A stretch of 64,000 nt of DNA from Thalassia testudinum (Eukaryota; Streptophyta; Magnoliopsida; Alismatales; Hydrocharitaceae). Shown here in pieces: positions 1 to 10,900 of the stretch (the first letter of the stretch is position 1; the number at the start of each line of letters is the position of its first letter). Location of the stretch: positions 80,531,501-80,595,500 of the forward strand of contig JAZHRO010000013.1 in assembly GCA_037157565.1 (NCBI GenBank). Reading direction: 5' to 3'. The notes beneath the pieces are model-generated. The model was not told where the DNA came from. It did not search any database and saw nothing but the letters and a program-made list of their open reading frames with translations. Made by a program: the position numbers and the translations under genes.

Positions 1-374
1 CTTTTAAAACCCTCTCTACATGCATAGAATTTAACAAACACTCTTAGAAAAGTACCATCAGGCTCTTTTATGTAGTGTATGACACTCTCAGGGTTCCTAG
101 ACTTCAATTCAAAAATGAGAGATGGCAATCTCTCATATGATTTTTCAAAACTTCTAAAAATATTAACTAGTGCCATATTCTTTCCCTTATACACCCTCAT
201 ATGTGACAATCTAAGACTATAATTGTTGAATATCCTCTCATCAATCTCCTTGACAAACAACAATCGGGGGTTCTCCCTCAGCCAATTATAGATGTGGTTT
301 GAGATCGATTCTTGACTAGCCATGCCATTGCAAACAACTAATGTGCAACCATGTGGTCCTTAGAGTGTCTTCAC

Positions 375-803
375 TTAAATCATTCCACTGTTAGCATGCT
401 TACAAGCATGGATCCTCCATTTGCATTCTTCTACTGCACACTTGGTAGTCACCCTCTTTTGATCACTCTCAACGAATTTCAACTCATAGGTTTTTTTCAA
501 GCATAATTGTCTGAGTGCATATCTAAAATCCTCCACACTTGTAAATGTAGCTCCTATTTGGATACCTGGATCGTCAAAGTCCAAATCAAACACCTCACCT
601 TCATAATCAGAGGCATCCTCCACCTCAAAATCAAGACCAGCATCGATATCTTCATCTTCTAAATCTTCAAATTTAGAGTCACTTTCATCCAAGGAAATGT
701 CACACACAAAATCACTATCATCTGAATCATTCTCAAGGTAAGGGATGTCATTTTTAATGTTCAATTTCCTCCTAGCACTTCTGGTAGAAACCCCACCACT
801 CAC
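375..803 (-). CDS. Longest open segment of the MULE transposase: acidic linker plus MuDR DNA-binding domain
   Basis: This open stretch of 142 codons sits inside the MULE remnant. Residues about 20-80 are very acidic. Residues about 85-140 match the plant MuDR N-terminal domain that binds terminal inverted repeats, with spaced Cys and His residues (C-x4-C-x5-HACKH). The reading frame stays in register with the sequence at 1-370 across a stop at about 374 and another at about 330, so the real protein once ran through. It is listed separately because it is the best conserved piece. It is unlikely to be translated as a functional protein. Confidence 0.6.
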   Translation of the reverse strand: MSGGVSTRSARRKLNIKNDIPYLENDSDDSDFVCDISLDESDSKFEDLEDEDIDAGLDFEVEDASDYEGEVFDLDFDDPGIQIGATFTSVEDFRYALRQLCLKKTYELKFVESDQKRVTTKCAVEECKWRIHACKHANSGMI

Positions 804-1079
804 TTATACGGTAAGAAGCCTCCATGTTGTCTCCCCTCCAACTATTTTCTTCTTCCTTGAGCTTCTTGGCTCTTCAACAATTGCTAGAACATCCTCATTC
901 ATAGCCCCTAGATCCACAACACCCCCATCATCCCCTCCAGTCCCCACTTTAGTAGCACTTTCAGTCCCTTTTCCAGACCCCACATCAGACCACACATCAT
1001 AACTAAAATGAGGAACCCCATTAAGCCTTGGATTCCTTCCATTTTCTTCTACTGCAGTTCCCAATTTTGACCAAATTGA

Positions 1080-1290
1080 CTCCACTAGCAACCCTACATC
1101 AGTGCCCACCTAAGTTACACCCTCAAGACCTAAATCCCCTTTACCACCTCCCACATCAGTCCCTACCTAAGTGCATGACTTAGAGCCTAATGCCCCTTCA
1201 CCTCCTCCCACATCAGTTCCCACTTGTTTAATTCCCTCAGGCCCTAAATCCTCTTCATTTCCCCCCATTGCAGTTCCCACTTAAGACTCA
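1080..1290. repeat. Degenerate ~60-bp tandem repeat coding the GTxVG linker of the MULE
   Basis: On the plus strand the words acatcagtgcccacc, acatcagtccctacc, acatcagttcccact and attgcagttcccact begin near 1099, 1151, 1211 and 1269. They are separated by about 52-60 bp and followed by similar proline- and leucine-coding filler. Read on the minus strand they encode repeated VGTxVG peptides. Such low-complexity linkers between the PB1-like and DNA-binding parts are common in plant MULEs. Confidence 0.5.
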
Positions 1291-1995
1291 ATCACCTCCA
1301 AATCTGGTCTCCCATCAATAGACACTTAGGTCTCAAATCTCTTTTATTTCCTCCCACTACAAATCCCACTTGAGACCCCACTTCTGTACCCACTTGAGTA
1401 CTGACCTGAACATCAATTCCCCCTTCCATTTGACCTACATTAGTCCCTAATTCAACCCCAATTTCCACTTCAATTGCACCCATCTTGTCATCAATGTTAG
1501 TATTGTCCTTCCCACAATTGCTAACCCCTTTTCCCAGAACATCACTACCCTCCTCTACTACACTCAATGATAGAAGGTTTACAACCCCACCTCCACCATT
1601 AACCCTCGACCCACATTTAGTGTGTTTAATGATGGTCCAACCCCATAACCAATTCTGCCCTCCCCAACGCTTACTTTTTTCATGCCCCCATCATGCTCTT
1701 TTATAGGGATATACTCAAGAGAGTCAATTGTAGTGAAATCTACAACTAATTCTAACTCACAACCATCTGAATTCTTGTTAAACATGTCCATCATGTCATT
1801 CTCATTATTCAAATCAATGTACCTACCTGCCCTTAAGTGGGTATCTTTGTACTTCAGCAAGAGAGAATTCTAAGGATTTTAATTCACTAGCTTCGGGATG
1901 TCTCTTATTAGGTTGAATGAGCACAAAATCTCAAGATCCATTTCTATGACCTTCTTGTGTCCTCCAATGTACTTCTAGTCCTTTGTGCTTCTCGC

Positions 1996-2810
1996 CATGT
2001 GGAACATTCCTCCCCATCTCATACAAATAGTGCAGATGCCATTCTCTCCATTAAACCATCCCATCATGCCTACAAATTCACGAGGTTAAACCACAACCAA
2101 AATCCAAACCATGCATGTCCAAAACAAAGGAGGACGATGAAGCTGCATACCTTTTTCCTCCTTTGTAGATGTCTTATCTCATCACTATTTGAGTTCTACC
2201 TCCATCAATGGAGTATGAATCCTACACAACCTTAGGGTTGATTAAGGGTTAGATTGGGAAGGTGTGAGCTCGTATAGGGCTTTTAGGGTTTGACTAAGGG
2301 CTACATTAGGTTTTTGGGGTAGAGATTAGGGCTCATGACACGATGAGGAGGTTGATTAGGATTAGGGCTTTGATCAAGACTTGGAGGAGAGATTAGGGTT
2401 CAATCATGGAGGAGAAAGAGGGCATTGATAGAGGAGAGGGCTCAACGGTTTGCATTGAATAGGGGTTGTAAATGAATAGGAAAAGAACAAAAGAGGAGTT
2501 AATGGGATTGGAGAAGACAACAATTCCCACCACTATTGTCCCTACCCACAAGAAATTACCTCATCTACTTGATGAGGTGATTGAAATAAGTGCCTAATCG
2601 CATCCGTTCTCATCAACCCAATGTTAACCTCACCTATCGTAAAAAAACATAATGGAAGGATACATTAAAAGAAAATAAGTCTTTTAAAATAACTGTACAT
2701 GATAATAAATTTTACCATTGTAAAAAGTATTTATTTTTTTTGTGATTATAATATTATAATCATTAAAATCCTATCGTAATAATCTTTTGGGACGGTACAT
2801 AATGGTCAAA
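1996..2810. other. Non-coding region, probably MULE 5' end and flank
   Basis: No gene is supported here. Positions 2230-2420 are rich in ttaggg/agggttt words, which resemble interstitial telomere-like sequence but are not a regular TTTAGGG array. Such words are often seen in the 5' ends of plant mobile elements and 5' UTRs. Positions 2620-2780 are AT rich. No terminal inverted repeat or 9-bp target duplication for the MULE could be fixed. Confidence 0.4.
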
Positions 2811-2989
2811 AGTACCCTTGATTAGCAAAAGACAAAACAAAATAGAAAAGCCAAAAAAAAAAAGTGATCGTCATTTTGGCGCCCGTAATTTCCAAAATTC
2901 CCCGACATCCCTCGCGACCAATACCACCATCAAAACGACCCCTCCGCAACTCCACTCCCAAAACTACCACTCTGACTCCCTTACGATCG

Positions 2990-3210
2990 ACCTCTACCTC
3001 CTTTACATCTCCCTCTCATGCCCTAATCAACTCGTCGACTTGAGCTCCAACAACCTCTCGGGCGCAATCCCGAGGGACAGTGAGGTGAATAAGATGCTCT
3101 TCAAGAATGCGTCGTGTGGTGACATCTTGGAATCCTTCGATCTGCCGGCGAATCTGCTCACCGGGGTCTTGCCGGAGTGCTTGATCACGAGGACCGTGTC
3201 TTCACTTCAC
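2990..3210 (+). pseudogene. Fragment of a leucine-rich-repeat (receptor-kinase-like) protein
   Basis: The plus frame that starts at 2818 holds two leucine-rich-repeat-like units: LVDLSSNNLSGAIP at about 3030-3071, and FDLPANLLTGVLPECL at about 3139-3186. They fit the plant LxLSxNxLxGxIP consensus seen in receptor-like kinases. The flanking codons look like random sequence and there is no signal peptide, transmembrane segment or kinase domain, so this is a shuffled or relic fragment. GC content is higher here (roughly 3000-3320) than on either side. The fragment stops about 300 bp before the TMEM115-like sequence. It is not clear whether any of this was ever the 5' end of that gene. Confidence 0.5.
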
Positions 3211-4832
3211 GCCACCTTCCACCTTCATCCGCCTCCTCTTCGCCACCGCCCGGTAGTTTCCCTCATCCTCTTTTCTCTTCCTTCCATCCACCATGACTGC
3301 CGCCCCGGAAAAAAATTTCGTGCGGAGCGTAATTAAATAATTTAATTTGTTAATTTCGTTATTTACGGCGAAGTGGTGTGGTACAAATACCGAAGTCGTG
3401 TCTTCACTCTTGAAGTATAAATACCATTGGAACTAATATATGCGGATCTATGCATGTCTGGTTGTTCGAGATTGAAAAATCAGCAATTCACTATTATCTG
3501 CTTGATTGGAAAGCCTGGGATTTTGATAATCCACTTTCTGATATTCAAGGAATTTGATGGTTCCTTCAGTTTTTAGGGCGTTTCACATATGGCGTTATGG
3601 CATTCTCAGCAGCCACTTCCGTGTTTTGGAACACGTTTGCATCACAGATTGCTCCGACCACTTTTTTTTTCAAAACATGTGTCCTCTCCAAAGCGAAAAC
3701 TTGTTGCTTATGGTTTTGCTTTTCTATCGGGTTGTCATCAGCCTAATTGGTCTTCTATTTGTTGGAAAGTTGTTGGAACCAATGTGGGGCTCAGGGTAGT
3801 TTTTGAAGTTCATTTGCGTAGTAATCCCTCCTACTTCTGTTTGTGCCTTTGTGACAGCTATTACATTGTACTGCATTACGAGGAATGAAAGTTATTTGTA
3901 GCGCAAACTTATCTTTGCTGTCGGTTTCATGGTACTTTCTTGACCTTTAACTGCATAACAAATGAATTGATTACTCATAGTCTTAGGATAACTGAAGTTG
4001 GTTATAGAGTTTGCCTCATTTCAAATACCCTTTATGTCTTAAATTGTAAAATTAACGACTTTATGTTGTAATGAAATTCATGCTTATTATTTTAGCTTGT
4101 GAGATTACTAATAATGTACTTTATTCTTTTTTCTTTCCCTCAATTCCCATCCCTTCTAGTTAGAAAGCTTTGAAAAAAGGAGCCAAAGAATGCTGCAGGC
4201 TACAGCATACTGCCTCCATTATTTTTCCTTCTTTTCCCAACTTAATGACCCCACGTCTTTCTGTAAAGAGCACCTCAGAATATTGTCTTAGATTGTAAAT
4301 AAAATCGGAAGATTGGCCTTGTTTATTTGGAGAATCAGCACCCTTGAGGGAACCAGGAAGAGACACATGGATAAACATTCAAATGGAAGTGGAATAAGAA
4401 ATTTCTGTTAGGTGATAAATAATTGACTCTTTCAGGCTGAGTGTTGAACTGGATGTTGTGGTGATGAGTGAATAGGGTGCCTTGTGGTTGTTTGAGATAA
4501 GACTAATTGTAATGCTTATTATTTGTCATACAATACTTGTCAGAGGACGGGAAAAAAGGTCAAAACAAGGGTCACCAAGGATTTGGTAAATTGGTAACCG
4601 CCAAACTTGGCATCATATCAGGTATGGGCTTGAATCCCATGGCTGGCATAATTTCCACAAAATGGAGATTTATAGGCTTTGTGGAACCCTTAGGTTTTGC
4701 TGTCTCTTCATTTGGGGATCATTTTCCTCCTCAGAGTTTCCAGACCATAAAAAAAAAGTAGTGGTGATAGAGGATAATAAAATGCCTTATTTTCGCAAAT
4801 TTTCAAGGGATTAATTTTCATTTACCTCATAG

Positions 4833-4938
4833 GTATAAACCTCTTTATGGCTTCCATGGAGTTCTTTCTGGATTCCTGGTGGGCATTAAGCAAATTATGC
4901 CAGATCAAAAGCTGGGCTTGTTGAAGATAAAAGTCAAG
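4833..4938 (+). CDS. RBL19: TMEM115-like exon (internal)
   Basis: A 106-nt exon between an AG at 4831-4832 and a GT at 4939-4940. It encodes the highly conserved YGFHGVLSGFLVGIKQIMPD stretch. The first codon is completed by the TT at the end of the preceding exon (3895-3896). No damage is seen in this exon. Confidence 0.85.
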
Positions 4939-5011
4939 GTAAGCATTTTCATAATGTTGGCAATACATGGCTAAGACACTGTCTGAACTTTCACATGCCT
5001 TCTTTTTCCAG

Positions 5012-5214
5012 TGGATTCCATCTCTGTGGTTAGTGTTGTCTGTAATTCTTACCTTCCTTGCGGTGGACTTCACCTCATACCTACCCACCCTTATTTTTGG
5101 CATCTATACAAGTTGGCTTTATTTGCGCCATCTCCAAAGGAACTCAGAAACAAGCATTAGAGGAGATCCTAATGATGAATTTGCATTCTCGATATTTTTT
5201 CCAGAGTTTTTCAG
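5012..5214 (+). CDS. RBL19: TMEM115-like exon (transmembrane and FFPEF segment)
   Basis: A 203-nt exon after TTTTTCCAG and before GTAATT. It carries one hydrophobic segment (SLWLVLSVILTFLAV), a second at TLIFGIYTSWLYL, and the family hallmark GDPNDEFAFSIFFPEF. It ends in a split Arg codon. No stop is present in the frame. Confidence 0.87.
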
Positions 5215-5596
5215 GTAATTAACATTGTAGGCTATTTACATTTCACTTTATCAGTGTGCATGCTCACTGGTTAGCATTGTAAGCCTGTTGTGAAACCTGT
5301 TGCATCCTTGCTACATTGATTTCTTTGTGGAAGTTCTAAAAATCTGGCCAGCCCGAGGACTGTATGTTTGGAATATCCCCTTTGCCTGGTTCTGTTTCAA
5401 TTGAGGCCTCAAGGAGAAGGTATTGCTTGTTTTCGATAAATTTATGTGCCTTGCGCCATTTTGGGTGGCTGATTTATTTGCTTGTTTCAATGTCATCATT
5501 ACTCTTTCTTTCATTATTTGACTATGGTAGGAGTCATTTTTGGGAAGATAAACATGGTGCTAATGCTTACATTGCTACTGTTTGGATTGTGGTAGT

Positions 5597-5745
5597 AAAG
5601 TCGTTGAAGCTAATGCACCATTAAGAGTTGTAGCTTCAGCTGGACCATCTGTTGATAATATAGAATTGAGTCAAAGTGATACATCTTGGGATGCATTCTT
5701 GGAAAGAGTAAAAGGTTCAAAGTATGTTGTTGTACATACGCCATC
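5597..5745 (+). other. Possible orphan exon, product not recognised
   Basis: An open plus frame reads SKVVEANAPLRVVASAGPS and then DTSWDAFLERVKGSK. The composition is coding-like and unlike the AT-rich surroundings. I do not recognise the family, and it does not match the expected TMEM115 C-terminus (an alanine/glutamate-rich tail after EASRRR). A GT follows the lysine codon of ERVK (aaag|gttc), and a pyrimidine-poor AG lies upstream, so exon borders are weak. It could be part of a downstream gene otherwise lost, or chance. Confidence 0.25.
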
Positions 5746-5819
5746 CTTTACCCTTCCTTTTTTTCTTTTGAAGAGTCCTTTTTACCCTTCTGTGCCTGCC
5801 ACATGCTTCATCTAAGTAG

Positions 5820-6477
5820 TTATCTTCTATATGCCTTGAGTTATCCATACTAGATCATTGATGATTTTTATTGATGCTTAGGTGTGGTTGGAATCATTTT
5901 GCATATCAAGCATGCTTTTGCATAATCATAAACTTGGCATCCATCCAAGCAATTTTAGGTTGCAAGTAGCAAGTGCAGTGGTGAGATAAGGATGGACTCG
6001 TTTATTACCTATGGTGACTATTGCAATTTTGTACCCCATCTTTGCTTTTGTTGGTGCAAAGTTTTGAATATGTTGTGGCAAGAAGGAAGTCAGCGGTGTT
6101 AACAATAGATCATCATAAATTTAATAACTTTCACCAGTCTTGACATGAGCATGGTGTGTGAGTTGCCATGCTTATAAACAATTGGTGCCATTCGAAGTTT
6201 ATAGCACTTAATGAAAAGCTAAGGCCTATGGTTGTAAAACAAGGAAACTAGTGCAAGTGGCTTTAATTCTTTTGTATGTAGATATATATTTTGAAATGCC
6301 TTGGCAAGGTTGTCCTATCTTGTCTTTTGAATTCTGGTAGAGCCTTGCTTAGTGATTCAATGTAAAATTGTACCTGTGTGCATCTAACTACTTTGCCTTG
6401 AAAAAATTGCAGCATGAGTTATGTGCTTGTTCAATAGCCCATTGAGACTTTCATAAATATTCTTTTTTCATTTGGAA
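5820..6477. other. AT-rich non-coding spacer
   Basis: No open frame with recognisable similarity, no RNA gene and no repeat is visible. It lies between the damaged TMEM115 copy and the palindromic element. Confidence 0.5.
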
Positions 6478-7417
6478 CTACAGGTATTTCTCTATCAATG
6501 GAGTATTGAATGTACAAAAATGGCTGTGACTACTCAAATGATTCTAGAGTTTTCTTTTTTTTTTTTGAAAAAGTGCTAAGAGAGGATTTTGGAGTAATCC
6601 TTGGTGAATCTAAGATTGTTGATTTAAGGAGAAATTCTTTTTTACCAAATTAAGGTTTTATCTTCACATGTAATTTTTTTTATTTGATAATATTATTCAC
6701 ATCTTTTAGATTCTAGAAAAGACTAGCCTAATTAGTTCCTAGAAAATGTATTGAATGGTGCTTATATAATTTGATTATAGAGAGGAATTATAAAATTAAT
6801 TATTCTTGTTGTTATATTGAAATATCTATATATCTTGTACACAAACATGATTAACCCTTATAAAGGTTTTTGGGCTTTCAAATGAGTTTGTGAGTTGTTT
6901 GATTTTAATTGTTCATGGAAACTGCTTAGGGTTTAAGTTGCTCTTAAGGAATCTTACAAGGGAGTATTATCCATTCCCTTGTAATGCTTTCTCACTTTCA
7001 TTTGGATCTTTTGTGAGGGTATGAGTCGCAAATGAATGGTTTTGCATTTTCTCTTATACCAAGCAAGCTTTGTCGTAGCTTTCATGTTTATTTGATATCT
7101 CTAACTAGGGAGAGGGATTAATAAGATTATCTCTTGACTTAAGAAAAGGAAGATATATGTGGAAAAGTATGATGGTATACATGCTCAGATATGGCATTAC
7201 TTATAACATTGAATAACGTAAAAGATGTGAATAATATTATAAAGCCTTAACTTGGTAAAAAAGTTTCTCCCTAGATCAACAATCGTGGATTCACAAGGAT
7301 TACTCTAGAATCCTTTCTTAACACTTTTTCAAAAGAAAAAAAAAAACTTTAGAATCATTTAAGTAAAGTTAACCATTTTTGTACATGCAATACTTTATTA
7401 ATATAGAAATACATACA
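6478..7417. mobile_element. Palindromic (foldback/long-TIR) non-autonomous element, ~940 bp
   Basis: The left arm (about 6478-6708) and the right arm (about 7220-7417) are inverted copies of each other. Matching words, left strand against reverse complement of the right, include atgtacaaaaatgg, aaatgattcta, gaaaaagtg, gagtaatccttg, attgttgat and aatattattcacatctttta. The left arm has about 28 bp extra after aaggttttat. The central roughly 510 bp shows no coding capacity. Arms of about 200 bp with no transposase fit a MULE- or Tc-type MITE or a foldback element. The outer ends (ctacaggtatttc against ctgtatgtatttc) are approximate, and no target duplication was recognised. Confidence 0.75.
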
Positions 7418-7575
7418 GTAGGATATAATAAAATAAAACATGTAAAGATTTAGGTGAAATTTTTTGTTTGAAATTTTTTCTAAAAAAAATCATTTTAATT
7501 ATACAACTAAGTATGAGTAGTTCTAACAAGACAGATTTTCATGACCTCAGAAACCAAAGGTGCAAACCTTAGAAA

Positions 7576-7990
7576 CAAGGTTCGAAATGCCGATTTCGAT
7601 GTCGTGTCGATGAAATTCCAAGTGTGCATTTCGTGGGCATGCCGATGGCATACCATGGAAATACCCATTTTTTTATGGGCATGCCAGTGGCACACTGTGA
7701 AAATGCCGAGGACATGCCGATGCATGCCGACAAGAATGACAGTAGTTAAAAAACCAACTTTGGCATGACCATCGATTTCGCTAGCACGCTGACATGCTGA
7801 TGGTATGCGAACCATGTCGACGGCATGTTGACGATATCCCAACATTTCAATAACTTTACCATGTCGGCAAGGCCTTTTTCTGCGAACCATGTCGACGGCA
7901 TGTTGACGATATCCCAACATTTCAATAACTTTACCATGTCGGCATGGGCTTTTTCCAAAAAAGGCCTTGCCAACAGCATTGAAATCACTA
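7576..7990. mobile_element. hAT-type MITE, 415 bp, target duplication CTTAGAAA
   Basis: The element begins CAAGGTTCGAAATGCCG and ends with an imperfect inverse (CAGCATTGAAATCACTA). It is flanked on both sides by the 8-bp direct repeat CTTAGAAA (7568-7575 and 7991-7998), the length made by hAT transposases. The interior is full of short atgccgatggca-type words and contains a perfect-looking tandem duplication (7806-7955). There is no transposase. Removing the element with one copy of the duplication leaves two tandem 22-bp units (agaaaccaaaggtg...cctt), which supports the boundary call. Confidence 0.78.
7806..7955. repeat. Two tandem copies of a 75-bp unit inside the hAT MITE
   Basis: Copy 1 is 7806-7880 and copy 2 is 7881-7955. 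Both start tgcgaaccatgtcgacggca and end ctttttc. They differ only near the end (ggcaaggc against ggcatggg), so the duplication is recent relative to the surrounding decay. Confidence 0.9.
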
Positions 7991-7999
7991 CTTAGAAAC

Positions 8000-10900
8000 C
8001 AAAGGTGTGAGCCTTGACTATGCTAGACTTTCTTTAAAGGAAGAGACTCATCGTAGTTGGCCAGAATTGGTGGATTGTCTTCTCTTATTCTAGTTTAGAT
8101 TTAGAGGTAGAATATCTTACATCAAGGATGACAAAAGAAAAAAAATTACTTGATCATCATTTTCATTACAAGAAAAGAAAGTGCTAACACAGACGGATTG
8201 GGCTGACCTTTTATTTGCTCTTAAGCTACATATGTAAACTTGAGAGTTGATAATCATGGTATCATTATTGTCTGCCTCAAAAAAAGATGTCTCTTAGAAG
8301 GAAAAGTTGTTACAATTACCTTGGAAGAAAGGGGTTCATGTAGCTTGTACCCTCACCTTGTGATCATGAATTGGAAGCAGAGAAGCATAATTAAAGACGT
8401 ACATGTAAATTAGAAGCACTACGAAAGCATGTAATAAATTCCCATGAGCTTCTCCTGCAAGAACACTCAGGCCTAGTTTGGTAAGGGGGATAACCCATCA
8501 AAATAGGGGTTAACCCAAGTTGGTGTGAATGATATTTTGACTCAGATCAAGAGGACTTAACTTGAGATAAGTTATTCTGAGGTTGATGTGGGATAATCTA
8601 TTTTGTGGTTTATCCCACATATTTTCGTAGGTTAAGTTAGGAACTCTCTTATTCCGCCTGCAAACATCACATGAAGACATGTTAGGGTCAAAAACCCACT
8701 TTGCCCTCACCAATCTTGTCATCGTGTTGCCCTCACCTCTCTCTCAACCTTTCTTTAGCTCCACACGACTGTCTTCTCGATGCCCCTCACCTCTCCCTCA
8801 ACGCTTCCCAAGCACCATGTCCAACGTGATGGTCTTCTTGACTCCACTCATCACTCCCTCAAACAATCCTGTGCACCATGTCCAATGCGATGGTATTCCT
8901 GAGCCATTGTTGGGCTTCCCACTGAGCACCCTCTCGCAACACAATGGTCTTGCCGACCCATTGTTGGTCCTCCTCACTTCTTGTGCTTGCGGCCGTGGAA
9001 ATGTTGGGACTTCGTGTCCTTACATTTCCCATTCTTCTGCTTGCAGCCATGTGGGAGGCATAATAGTTGCTTTACTCCAACGAGTCACACCCCATCTTGA
9101 ATGTCCGATCACAAGGTAGATGGGACTCGTCTCCTTCTTGTGAAGCACTCAGTGCCATCACTATATAATGGGGGTTAAGGGAAGCTCTTATCTTTCAAGG
9201 ATTCACCTTCGCTGATCGGGTACCTTTTATTTTTATTTTATCTTTTAACTTTATGAGCTTCACTCTTTGACCAAGAATTTGAGCTTTGTCCCTTGGAATA
9301 GGATCTCAATTAGTGGTGTCCTTTGCCTTGACTGTGCTGTCGTCTCTTCGTTTGTCAAACGAGTGGGAGGTAACTCTGCCTCTCCAAACAATTTTGGTGT
9401 TTGATGGATGGGGGATCGAGGGAGGATGTTGGCTATTCTGTGGTGTTTGGAGGGGGAAGGATGTGTGGCATAAGGGATGTTTGACTGTTCATTACCTTAT
9501 TATATGTGATCCTCTGTTTGAATGGAAAAAGAAAAGCCATCTTTCTATCCTTTCTTTTTTTGATCTAAACTGAATTGGTTCAATTATATAATATCTTCCA
9601 CTGGATGATTTTCAAAAAGTCATCAAAAAAGTTGTCAATCCATTCTATAGTAGATGTTGATGATATATTTTAATTGTAGTTTATTGCTGAGTAAGGATCT
9701 TAATATCTGCCCCTTGGGGAGCATAGACTTCTATGATGGATATGGCTGCTCTCCTCTTGCATGAAATTGGATGCTACAGTTTGGGTTCCCACTCAGAGCT
9801 GGGGGGGTTTTGGTTTTTTCTTTATTTGGGGTTGGGGGTTGGGGGAGGTTGGAAATGGATGAACCATTGCTGTCATTCCTATAATCTTTGGGGGCTGATG
9901 CGTGGTAGGAAGTGACAATTGCTCTTATTTGTAGGGAGATTATAGTCGATAAAACAAGTGGTTGCTGAGATCCTACTGTTTTGGGATGTAAGAGCTGTCC
10001 TTCATAAGGAGATGATTGCGAAACTGAGACTTCCTGCTAGTTTATAAATCCCATGATATCTCTTGTTCATTGATCTGCAAGCCATCAAGGGAAGGTGGTC
10101 TGCAAACCATTTGGTTTGGGGTTTAGTGACGTTCAGTTGAGGTGCTGCACCATGCACATCAAGCAGATTTGGAGTCTTCTTTTCAGCATAAGTTTCATTT
10201 GAGTTGATGAGATGCAAAGCTATTATGTTTATGGAAAGAGTTGATGGGAATTGTCCTTCATAAAGAGATGATTGCGAAAATCACTGGGCTTTCCTCACAC
10301 TTCCTGCTAGATTATAATCCCATGGTCACACCAAAATGTCAAGGGTAACTATCTTGGAAAATCTCTATGAATTGTTTATATGTAAAAGAAGTTATCATTT
10401 ATAACACATTTGCTCTTGTTTCCATTGCATCCTCCTTGCTTCCTCACTTAGGCATCAGGGTGCACATGGTTGCCATCTATTAACATAACTGCTGAATGAC
10501 TACAATTATATATTTTGCAACTCAAATAGGTAGTACACTATTAACGAGTGAATTGGAGATTAATGAGCAGAAAGTATGAGCAGGCTCTTTGCTTGCCTCC
10601 TTGTTAGATGAATTATGTAAATTTTTCAGATTATACTCTGCATATCGGGTTTTTTAAATTGCCAGTAGAAAGCATACAATAAAAAGATCTATTTGCTGAC
10701 AGCTACGAAAAACTCAAGTAAAAACAAGTATTGTATTGTATTAGTTGAAATAAGGGAATGGAGCACCATTGATTGGTATAATTGGCATCTGATCATGTGC
10801 ATGGTAGTCACTGGAATTTAGGCCTGTTAGGTACAGGTTACCCAATCCATGCCTTGCTCTCGGTATAGGTTATTGTTATGGATGGTTTGATCAATTAATA

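Larger units (their letters stand above)
1..1995 (-). pseudogene. Mutator-like element (MULE) transposase, N-terminal half, degenerate
   Basis: This is the 5' part of a plant MULE transposase on the minus strand, cut off by the left window edge. Reading leftward, about 1945-1579 gives a PB1-like N-terminal region (IRDIPKLVN, then LELVVDF and DSLEYIP) interrupted by two in-frame stops. Positions 1567-804 give a low-complexity linker with GTxVG repeats. Positions 803-375 give an acidic stretch followed by a MuDR DNA-binding domain (FTSVEDFRYALRQLC, then a Cys/His motif CAVEECKWRIHACKH). The same frame continues past two stops to position 1, with the helix-rich segment before the catalytic core (YNWLRENPRLLFVKEID, then YERLPSLIFELK). 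MULE proteins bind terminal inverted repeats and cut and paste the element. The DDE core is outside the window. Stops and frame changes argue for an inactive copy. No terminal repeat was identified. Confidence 0.82.
3700..5420 (+). pseudogene. RBL19: TMEM115 / rhomboid-like protein 19 homologue, damaged copy
   Basis: This is a multi-pass Golgi membrane protein of the TMEM115 (DUF1751) family, related in fold to rhomboids and linked to Golgi-ER retrograde traffic. Visible exons are about 3733-3896 (VVISLIGLLFVGKLLEPMWG, then AFVTAITLYCITRNESY), 4833-4938 (YGFHGVLSGFLVGIKQIMPD), 5012-5214 (SYLPTLIFGIYTSWLYLR, then DEFAFSIFFPEFFR) and 5283-5420 (PVVKPVASLL, then PLPGSVSIEASRRR). Splice sites at 3897, 4831-4832, 4939, 5010-5011 and 5215 obey GT-AG, and the split codons join correctly. 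Damage: a TAG where the family has EFLKF (about 3800), a TGA in the last exon (LLH-stop-FLCG), a frameshift at an A run near 5340, and AA instead of AG before the exon at 5283. The N-terminal ~100 residues and the last C-terminal exon are not recognisable. It is most likely a decayed duplicate that kept its introns, hence not a processed copy. Confidence 0.8.

Noticed and set aside
2230..2420. Interstitial telomere repeat
   Set aside because: Words such as ttagggttt are scattered at irregular spacing, not a tandem TTTAGGG array.
8679..9119. Open frame of 146 codons on the plus strand
   Set aside because: It coincides with degenerate ~63-bp repeats and has no recognisable domain, so openness is probably by repetition.
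8463..9152. Possible MITE starting GGCCTAGTTTGGTA with cactcag on both sides
   Set aside because: The right end has no inverse of the left end. The 7-bp match alone is weak.
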